Assembly: GCF_003205875.1 (NCBI RefSeq)
Contig: NZ_PUBZ01000094.1
Span: 1-64,000, forward strand
From: Herpetosiphon llansteffanensis
Lineage (GTDB): Bacteria; Chloroflexota; Chloroflexia; Chloroflexales; Herpetosiphonaceae
Direction: 5' to 3'
DNA length: 64,000 bases
Part shown: positions 54,675 to 61,270 of the stretch, in pieces
How positions within the stretch are numbered: the first letter of the stretch is position 1
Layout: the number at the start of each line of letters is the position of its first letter
Translations under genes and position numbers: made by a program
Notes under the pieces: generated by a model
The model's database searches: none
What the model was told of the DNA's origin: nothing
What the model saw: the letters and a program-made list of their open reading frames with translations, nothing else

Positions 54675-55997
54675 TTAATCCTGAATAGAAGCCGTTGCTG
54701 GCTGATAGCGCATCAGCAACCACCATACAATCAACGCGCCACAAAGGCCAAAGCCCAAAAAGAGCGGTGTGGCAGCTATGTTGAGCAAAAAGCGCCAATA
54801 GCGCTCGAGCACAATCAAACCATAGCTCGCCAACAAACCAATAATCAAATAGGGTTTTTGCTTTGGCGCAAGCTGTTGATAGCGCTGCAGCAGCCATGCC
54901 AATGGAATCAGCAGCAACACCAAATAATGGCTATGCACCACTGGCAACAGCAAGAGGGTCAAGATGATGATCAAGCCATAATCAAACCACAAACTTGCTG
55001 GCGTTGAAGCGCTGCGCCAACGCCGCACAATGCTGCGCCCTGATAAAAATGCAATTGTTGCCGCCAAGCCAGCCGCCAAAAGCTTGCCTAATAAGGGCGC
55101 TTCGATTACTGGTTTGAGCGTTAGTTCAACTAAATTACTGGCGCTGAGGTAGGCATAACGATAGGTGTGCTCAGTAAACAGGCGCTCGAAAACTGGCCAA
55201 ATCGATTGATCGGCGGCATTGGCCGGGCCGTGTAAACTTGGCAACACATCAGTAAAGAAATGCTGGGTCGTTGCCCAACCGCCGCCAGCAAAAATACCTA
55301 GCAGCATTGCACCCGCCACCCCCAGTAACACCCCAAGGCTCGCAAAATAGCGCCGATGCAGCAGAAAAATCAACCCAAAAGCCAACGGATACACTTTGAT
55401 CACCGCTGCAACGCCAATCAATGCGCCCGCCAAAAGATCGCTGCCATTGCTTGGTTTGGCACGCAACAACAGGGCTAAGGCACAGGTCAATAACGCCAAC
55501 AGCAGCATATTAACTTGGCCCAGCAGCAGCGTATCGTAAAACGGTGGGGCTAGCAGCAACAGCCCTAAACCAAGCAATCGCTGTTGCCAAGCAAGCTGCG
55601 CCAAACGGCCAAGCAGCCACCACATTCCAACAAACAGCCCAATATTGCCCAAAAACCAGATCGTTTTGGCTTGAGCAAACGGCAAGCTAGCCAATGGCCG
55701 CAACACTGCTGCAAAAAATGGCGGATAAATATACAACGGATGCGCCATGTGCTGGCCATCAATCGTCGCGGCCCGTTGCATCGCCGCACCATCGTAGAGG
55801 GTTTCGTGCTGGTTCAAGGCCCGTGCAGCCACATAATAGGCCGCAAAATCATAATGATCGGGGACGCGAATTAAGCTTGGCAACACGCGCACAAACCCAA
55901 CTGCTGCCAAGGCCAAACCCAATAATCCGAGCATTACATAGATGATATACGGTCGAGCCAACCAACGCCGCCAATGTGTTCGCAAGCCTTGCGCCAT
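54675..55997 (-). CDS. GT87-type multi-pass membrane glycosyltransferase
   Basis: A 440-residue integral membrane protein with about 10-12 helices. After the first helix comes VPDHYDFAAYYVAARALNQHETLYD, the acidic D-F-x-x-Y-Y segment of GT87 (DUF2029, mannosyl/arabinosyl polyprenyl-phosphate-sugar transferase) enzymes, followed by IYPPFFAAVLRPLASLPF. Such proteins transfer a sugar from a lipid-linked donor to extracellular glycans. It lies between two kinase genes without overlap. No strong Shine-Dalgarno was noted for the start. Confidence 0.85.
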   Translation of the reverse strand: MAQGLRTHWRRWLARPYIIYVMLGLLGLALAAVGFVRVLPSLIRVPDHYDFAAYYVAARALNQHETLYDGAAMQRAATIDGQHMAHPLYIYPPFFAAVLRPLASLPFAQAKTIWFLGNIGLFVGMWWLLGRLAQLAWQQRLLGLGLLLLAPPFYDTLLLGQVNMLLLALLTCALALLLRAKPSNGSDLLAGALIGVAAVIKVYPLAFGLIFLLHRRYFASLGVLLGVAGAMLLGIFAGGGWATTQHFFTDVLPSLHGPANAADQSIWPVFERLFTEHTYRYAYLSASNLVELTLKPVIEAPLLGKLLAAGLAATIAFLSGRSIVRRWRSASTPASLWFDYGLIIILTLLLLPVVHSHYLVLLLIPLAWLLQRYQQLAPKQKPYLIIGLLASYGLIVLERYWRFLLNIAATPLFLGFGLCGALIVWWLLMRYQPATASIQD

Positions 55998-56057
55998 CAG
56001 AATCTCCCTAGCAATTAAACCAAATTGCCAGAGAGTGTACCACGCAACTGCTTAAAC

Positions 56058-56093
56058 AAAAAAAGCCTCTCGTCCAATGCAGGAACGAGAGGC
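56058..56093 (-). terminator. Terminator after the pseudokinase gene
   Basis: Stem GCCTCTCG/CGAGAGGC with a 13-base loop, followed by TTTTTTT on the minus strand. It lies 16 bp past the stop of the gene at 56109. Confidence 0.9.
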
Positions 56094-56108
56094 CACAATG
56101 CTGCGTGG

Positions 56109-58241
56109 TTACGGCTCTTCGCGCAAATCAACGCTGAGAATATTCAGCACCGTCCACGGTGCGCCAATTGCGGTGCGGCTTGGGTTGCCAAACCACAGCA
56201 CTTTTGGTTGCGCCCCGATTTTCTCAGTAAACAGGGTATTGCCATCGAGAATAAAGGTTTGCTCGCCATTACGCTGCTGAATAATTAAGCTATGCTCAGT
56301 TGTATCAATTTGGCCGTTGGTATAGGGCAAACGAATATCTTTAACCTCAGCATCGGCAGTTTGGTCGCGATGGAATTCGACAATCAGGCCTTGATTTTCG
56401 TCCTGCCAAATGCCGCTCCAGCTACTGCCCGCCCGATCAGTTTCGCCACACGGTGTAGCCATAGCATCGGCCAGCATAAAACCAGTGCCCAAGGCCGTTA
56501 CATCGGAATAGCGGAAGGTGATGTTGAGCGTAAAGTTGTTGGCAGGAAAGAGCGTATCGGTAATCGTGCGCACGACTGGATAGCAGTTGGCATTGGTTGC
56601 AGCCAGTTGCAATTCGCCATTATTCAGGTTAATGCTGCCATCACGGGTTTCGCTCGCCCACAAGCGTGGGTCAAGCGTGCTGCCATTGAAGGTATCGCCA
56701 ACAATCTGGCCAACTGGGGTGGCGGTTGGCGTTGGTGGCAAGGCGGTTGCGGTTGGTTGGGCCACGGCAGTAGCAGTTGCCACCGCAACCGTGGTTTGTT
56801 GCACATCTGCGGTGACGGTTGCATCAAGAAAAATCTTAATTCGGTCGCGCCGCGCTTGGGTATCTTTGTAGGTTGGGTCTTGGCGCAAAATTTCGTCGTA
56901 TTCGCTCAACGCTAAGCCATATTGGCCGGTTTCTTCGTAGGCTGTGCCCCGCTGATAGCGTGCTTCTAAATCATCGTTAAAGGCAGCTTCGGTTGCCACA
57001 GTAAAGGTTCGAATCGCATCAGCAGTAGCTCGCGGCACATCGAGGGTTGGAATTTGGGTTGCAGGCGGAATTGCCGCCAATGCGGTAGCAGTTTTTGCAC
57101 TATCGCTCAGCAAAATCCCTTCATCACGCGTAACCGTTGGCAAGCCATTGTTGGCAATTTCGGTTGCATTAACAAAAGCGTTGCCCTTAGGCTTGAAAAT
57201 AAACCATGCCCCAGCCAACAAGGCTAAGCCAATAAACACACCCAGCACAATCAAGCCTGTGCGATTGTTGCTTTCAGCTGGGCGTTGCGGCAAGGCCGAG
57301 GGCGCTGGGCCAAGATCGCGGTCGGGCAAGAGCAATTGTTCGAGCATCGCCTGATCATATTGCGAAGTTGTGCCACGACCTGGTGGTACTGGGATTGGCG
57401 AACTTTCCGAGGGCACGTAGCGTTGGGTTGGGCCATCGGCGGGCGTGCTGGGCAAAATCGAGGGCGTAAAGCCAATCACTGGCAAATCGCCAGCTGATTC
57501 TTGGGTGCTGCTGGTTTGGCTCAAGGCCACCACAAATTGCTCAATAGTGGCAAAGCGTTGCTGTGGCTGTTGGCTGAGGGCTTTGACAATCGCGCTCGAA
57601 ACCGCTGGCGAAAGATCTGGTCGCCGCACATCGGGCGGCGCAAAGGCCATCAACGGTTGGGTGTTGGGATCAGTTCCGGTCAGCAAATGGTGCAGCGTCG
57701 CGCCCAAAGCATAAATATCTGAGGCTGGGGTAGCGTTTGCACCGCTCCAAATTTCTGGTGCTGAATAGCGCGAACCAGCATTTTTTGGGCAGCCTGCTGG
57801 AAAACCGCCAAGCAATTTAATGCGGCGGCCATCTTGCAGCACAATATTTTGCGGCTGAATATCGCCATGCACAAAGCCTTGGCTATGCAAATAGCGCAAG
57901 CCTTCGGCAATTTGCTTGGCCCACGCCAGCACCACACCTTCGCGCAAACGCGGCCCGAGCGCCACATCGGCCAAAGTTTGGCCACGCGGATACTCAAGCA
58001 CCAAATAGCGCTGGCCATGCTCCTCAAACAGATCATAGACCGAAGGCAGCGCAGCTTGGTTTAACTGCGCCAAACGCTGCAACGAAGCTGGATCTAAAAC
58101 ACCATCATTGAGTTGGCGTAAGGCAACTTCGCGCCCTGCCATCTTGCCATCGACCGCCAAGTACATCACGCCGCATTCATCGCGAAACAGCTCGTTGCGT
58201 ACTTGGTAGCGTCCTTGTTGAAACATGGCCTGTCCACTCAT
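56109..58241 (-). CDS. Membrane pseudokinase with TPR-like and lectin-like domains
   Basis: A 710-residue protein. Residues 1-240 align with the PknB kinases next door, but the key residues are lost. The glycine loop is ELFRDECGVMYL, the ATP lysine is Arg (VALRQL, R42), HRD is HGD (125-127), and DFG is LGG (about 144-146). Asp127 and Asn132 remain. A linker, a membrane helix (about 328-349), a TPR-like pair (about 420-480), a Pro/Thr-rich spacer and a C-terminal laminin-G/concanavalin-like domain (about 525-710) follow. It is probably a catalytically dead scaffold or sensor. It is adjacent to an FHA gene and two intact kinases. Confidence 0.85.
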   Translation of the reverse strand: MSGQAMFQQGRYQVRNELFRDECGVMYLAVDGKMAGREVALRQLNDGVLDPASLQRLAQLNQAALPSVYDLFEEHGQRYLVLEYPRGQTLADVALGPRLREGVVLAWAKQIAEGLRYLHSQGFVHGDIQPQNIVLQDGRRIKLLGGFPAGCPKNAGSRYSAPEIWSGANATPASDIYALGATLHHLLTGTDPNTQPLMAFAPPDVRRPDLSPAVSSAIVKALSQQPQQRFATIEQFVVALSQTSSTQESAGDLPVIGFTPSILPSTPADGPTQRYVPSESSPIPVPPGRGTTSQYDQAMLEQLLLPDRDLGPAPSALPQRPAESNNRTGLIVLGVFIGLALLAGAWFIFKPKGNAFVNATEIANNGLPTVTRDEGILLSDSAKTATALAAIPPATQIPTLDVPRATADAIRTFTVATEAAFNDDLEARYQRGTAYEETGQYGLALSEYDEILRQDPTYKDTQARRDRIKIFLDATVTADVQQTTVAVATATAVAQPTATALPPTPTATPVGQIVGDTFNGSTLDPRLWASETRDGSINLNNGELQLAATNANCYPVVRTITDTLFPANNFTLNITFRYSDVTALGTGFMLADAMATPCGETDRAGSSWSGIWQDENQGLIVEFHRDQTADAEVKDIRLPYTNGQIDTTEHSLIIQQRNGEQTFILDGNTLFTEKIGAQPKVLWFGNPSRTAIGAPWTVLNILSVDLREEP

Positions 58242-58256
58242 AGCTGCTACATCACG

Positions 58257-59147
58257 CTAGCGTTGCCATTGCAACACACATCGGCCAAAACGAATTTCAT
58301 CGCCAACATTCAAATTGACAATTTGGCGAGCTTGCAAGCGTTGTTTATTGACGGTTGTGCCGTTGGTGCTATCGAGATCTTCAAGTTGCACCACGCCTGC
58401 CCGCACAAAAATTCGGGCATGGCGGCGGCCAACGCCATCAGCCAAGCCATTGTGCGGATTCAAATCAATATCGGGATAGTTATTCGAAACTGCATCTTCA
58501 CGGCCAACCACAATATCGGCTTTGGCTGGCAGATTAATGCGCGTGCCAGCCGCTGTTACCAGCACAAACCCCGCCAACGATTGAATGCCAACCGGAGCAG
58601 CGGCAACTGGTGCGGCAACTGGCGGCTTGGCTGGAACTGCTGGTGGCGGCGTATAAACTGGCGCGGCAGGAACCACTGGCGCAGCCTGCACTGGCGGCGT
58701 ATAGCTTGGTTGCGGCGCGGGAGCAACTGGGCGGGCTGCTGGAGCGGCGGCAGGTGCGCCAGCCAACAACGAAGCCCCACAATTATCGCAAAATGCCTCG
58801 CCAGGAATAACCGCCGCCCGACAGCTTGGGCAGGTTGGGCTGGCGGCGTTGGCAATCGGCTGCGGTGCAGGATAGGTTGGCTGGGGCGCTGGCTGCACAC
58901 TTGGCGCAACAGGCGCGGGAGTAACAGGCACGGCAGCAGTTGCCGCAACATTCAGCGGCGTACCACATTCATCGCAAAACGCCTCGCCAGCAGTGGCAAT
59001 ATGCTTACAGGTTGGGCATTGAATGCCGCCAGCAACGGCTTGGGGTGGGGTTACTGCTGCCGCCACGGTTGGCAAACGATGCCCACACATTTCGCAAAAT
59101 AAGGCCCCTGTTTGGTTGGTCGCATTACAGACAGGACAAGCAATCAT
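58257..59147 (-). CDS. FHA-domain protein with three zinc-ribbon modules
   Basis: A 296-residue cytoplasmic protein. Three double-CxxC zinc ribbons (CPVC...CEMC; CPTC...CDEC; CPSC...CDNC) are joined by Ala/Pro-rich linkers over about 170 residues. A C-terminal FHA domain (about 205-296) follows with VVGRED, the conserved GRRHARI and LEDLDSTNGTTVN phosphothreonine-binding motifs. It should read phosphothreonines made by the neighbouring kinases and pass the signal through its zinc-ribbon array. The start at 59147 is chosen as the first Met of the first ribbon, with GGAG upstream. The stop is 15 bp before the pseudokinase start, suggesting co-expression. Confidence 0.88.
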   Translation of the reverse strand: MIACPVCNATNQTGALFCEMCGHRLPTVAAAVTPPQAVAGGIQCPTCKHIATAGEAFCDECGTPLNVAATAAVPVTPAPVAPSVQPAPQPTYPAPQPIANAASPTCPSCRAAVIPGEAFCDNCGASLLAGAPAAAPAARPVAPAPQPSYTPPVQAAPVVPAAPVYTPPPAVPAKPPVAAPVAAAPVGIQSLAGFVLVTAAGTRINLPAKADIVVGREDAVSNNYPDIDLNPHNGLADGVGRRHARIFVRAGVVQLEDLDSTNGTTVNKQRLQARQIVNLNVGDEIRFGRCVLQWQR

Positions 59148-59219
59148 ACAACGATCACTCCACAATCATGAAACTCTGTGGCAACGATAGCACGCCGCGT
59201 TCCTTGATGTCAATGCAAT

Positions 59220-60314
59220 TTAGCGATAACCCAAATCGGCTAACGCTGCAAGCAAGGCATCATGATGTTCTGGCAGGCCAATACTCACCCGAATACAATT
59301 GGCTAGCTCTTGGTTGCGATAGTAGCGTAGCAAAATTCCCCGCTTGGCAAGCTCGGCTTTAAGCTGCGCAGCATCGCCACGCTCAACGCGGCACAAGATA
59401 AAATTTGCCTGCGATGGGAACGGCGTTAGGCCATCGATTGCTTGCAGCGCGGCGAATAAACGCTCGCGTTCAGCCACCATAACCTTGGCGCGCGCATTCA
59501 GTGCCTCAGTTTCGGCCAACGATTGCAAAACCGCTACTTCTGCCGCCACATTGGTGTTGTAGGGTTGCTTGATTTTCCACAAGTGGGTAATCAACCACTC
59601 TGGAATCAGGCCATAGCCCAAGCGCAAACCAGCTAAACCAGCCCATTTGGAAAAGGTGCGTAAAACTACCAGATTGGGATAGTGGCCAACCAAATCGGCA
59701 ACACTTCCCGAACTAAACTCGGCGTAGGCTTCGTCCAACACGAGCATTGTTGGCAATTCCAATAGGCGTAGGACGTGTTCGCGTGCCAAAAGGTTGCCCG
59801 TTGGATTGTTGGGCGAGGGCAAAAAGACCATTTTGGCCTGATGCTCAAGCACTGCGTCGGCCACTGCTTCAATATCCACATCGAAGTTGGCATCACGCGG
59901 CACAGCCACAAAACGCCCACCAACAACTCCGGTGTTAAAGCTATACATGCCGAAGGTTGGCGGGCAGGCAATCACCACATCATTGGGCTGCACCAGCACC
60001 CGCATCAACAAATCGATAATTTCATCCGAGCCATTGCCACACAAAATCCGTTCAATCGGCTGGCCAATAAATGGGCTAATTGCCCGCCGCAAACGGGTTT
60101 GGTCGGGGTCAGGATAAATTGCATAAAACGGGTGATCGCGCAGCGCTTCGGCAACGCTGGGTGCTGGCCCGTAGGGATTTTCATTGGCATCAAGTTTAAT
60201 AATTTGCTCAATCGGAATGCCCAATTGTTCGCTGAGCACATCGAATGGTTGAATTGGCGTATAGGCTTCCAGCGCCGCAATATCAGGCCGCACAAACTTG
60301 GTTACATCAGCCAT
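59220..60314 (-). CDS. hisC: Histidinol-phosphate aminotransferase
   Basis: A 364-residue PLP aminotransferase of fold type I. The family N-terminal [10 protein letters not shown] is present, with [13 protein letters not shown], the [13 protein letters not shown] loop, LDEAYAEFS and the PLP-lysine motif [17 protein letters not shown]. It converts imidazole-acetol phosphate to histidinol phosphate in histidine synthesis. Its ATG follows a weak site (GGAACCAACTG). The gene downstream of a HisN-like phosphatase (60393) would do the next step, so the pair may be a partial histidine unit. Confidence 0.93.
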   Translation of the reverse strand: MADVTKFVRPDIAALEAYTPIQPFDVLSEQLGIPIEQIIKLDANENPYGPAPSVAEALRDHPFYAIYPDPDQTRLRRAISPFIGQPIERILCGNGSDEIIDLLMRVLVQPNDVVIACPPTFGMYSFNTGVVGGRFVAVPRDANFDVDIEAVADAVLEHQAKMVFLPSPNNPTGNLLAREHVLRLLELPTMLVLDEAYAEFSSGSVADLVGHYPNLVVLRTFSKWAGLAGLRLGYGLIPEWLITHLWKIKQPYNTNVAAEVAVLQSLAETEALNARAKVMVAERERLFAALQAIDGLTPFPSQANFILCRVERGDAAQLKAELAKRGILLRYYRNQELANCIRVSIGLPEHHDALLAALADLGYR

Positions 60315-60392
60315 CAGTTGGTTCCTTCGCTGAGGTGGCTTAATCGGGCCTATGATACCATGCCACGATCAACGCTGTTGCTTGGATGCTGA

Positions 60393-61184
60393 TTAAATTG
60401 CGCCGTTGGCAAGGTCGATCATGCCGCGCATCGTTGCATAATTATCGTTGCTGGCAGCAAATAACGGCTCGTTGGCCGAAGAGCCTTCGTAGAAACGCTG
60501 CCAATCGAATGGCCCGCCAGAAAAGGTCGATAATTTGCCGCCAGCCCGCTCCAGAATTGGCCATGCGCCTGCAATATCCCACAAACTGGCGTTGCCCAAA
60601 ATTGCGGCGCAAGCGCGACTGCTCGCCACATAGCACACATTGGCGGCGGTGCTGCCCAGCGAGCGGGTTTTGCCTGGATAGCTAATGTTATAGCGCCAAT
60701 GAGCATTCGATGGCACCGCCATCCATGCTTGGCTATCGAGAAAATCAGGGTTTTCGGCATGAATTGCTTGGCCATTTAAGGTTGCAGGCCCAGTCAAGCC
60801 TGCCAAATAACATTCGTCGAGCACCGGCAAATAGACGCAGCCAGCAGCAGGGTAGCCATCGACCAGCAAGCCAATCGAGACACACCAGACTGGCAGGCGT
60901 TTGACAAACGAGCCAGTGCCATCAATTGGATCAAGCACCCAAATCCGGCCATTGCTGCTGGCATGGCCGCCGCCTTCTTCGCCCATAATCAGATCATCAG
61001 GAAAAGCCTGGGCAATTTGTTGACGCAGCATCTGTTCGATATTCTCATCGACCTCGGTAACCCACGAATTATCTGCTTTGCGGCGGGGCGCGGCAGCAGC
61101 ATAATCCTGAAAAATCTCAAGTGCATACGCACCTGCTTGGCGTGCCCAGCTTTCCATCAATTGGGCTTCGTCGTGTGATTGCAT
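60393..61184 (-). CDS. hisN: Inositol-monophosphatase-family phosphatase (HisN-like)
   Basis: A 263-residue Mg-dependent phosphatase of the IMPase family. It has the metal site GEEGGG (E-E motif), WVLDPIDGTGSFVKRLPVWCVSIGLL (DPIDGTxxF) and a C-terminal WDIAGAWPILERAGG. These carry out dephosphorylation of histidinol phosphate (HisN), inositol phosphate or similar. Adjacency to hisC on the same strand favours histidinol phosphatase, but the family is broad. No Shine-Dalgarno was checked closely; the first Met is used. A hairpin lies upstream at 61215. Confidence 0.85.
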   Translation of the reverse strand: MQSHDEAQLMESWARQAGAYALEIFQDYAAAAPRRKADNSWVTEVDENIEQMLRQQIAQAFPDDLIMGEEGGGHASSNGRIWVLDPIDGTGSFVKRLPVWCVSIGLLVDGYPAAGCVYLPVLDECYLAGLTGPATLNGQAIHAENPDFLDSQAWMAVPSNAHWRYNISYPGKTRSLGSTAANVCYVASSRACAAILGNASLWDIAGAWPILERAGGKLSTFSGGPFDWQRFYEGSSANEPLFAASNDNYATMRGMIDLANGAI

Positions 61185-61214
61185 TGTTGTATCCTTTATT
61201 CGCGACCAACAAAG

Positions 61215-61247
61215 CTACCGCGATCAGCACAATGCTGGTCACGGTAG
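61215..61247. terminator. Hairpin after the helicase-like gene
   Basis: Arms CTACCG...CGGTAG with inner GATCAGCA/TGCTGGTC pairing around a 3-base loop. It lies downstream of the stop at 61271. The T-run on the minus strand is weak (CTTTGTT), so termination is likely but not strong. Confidence 0.6.
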
Positions 61248-61270
61248 TGGCTTCGTTGTCACAGCTTTAA

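Noticed and set aside
58203-59102. 299-residue open frame on the plus strand
   Set aside because: It is antisense to the FHA protein and rich in Trp/Arg from its Ala/Pro linkers.
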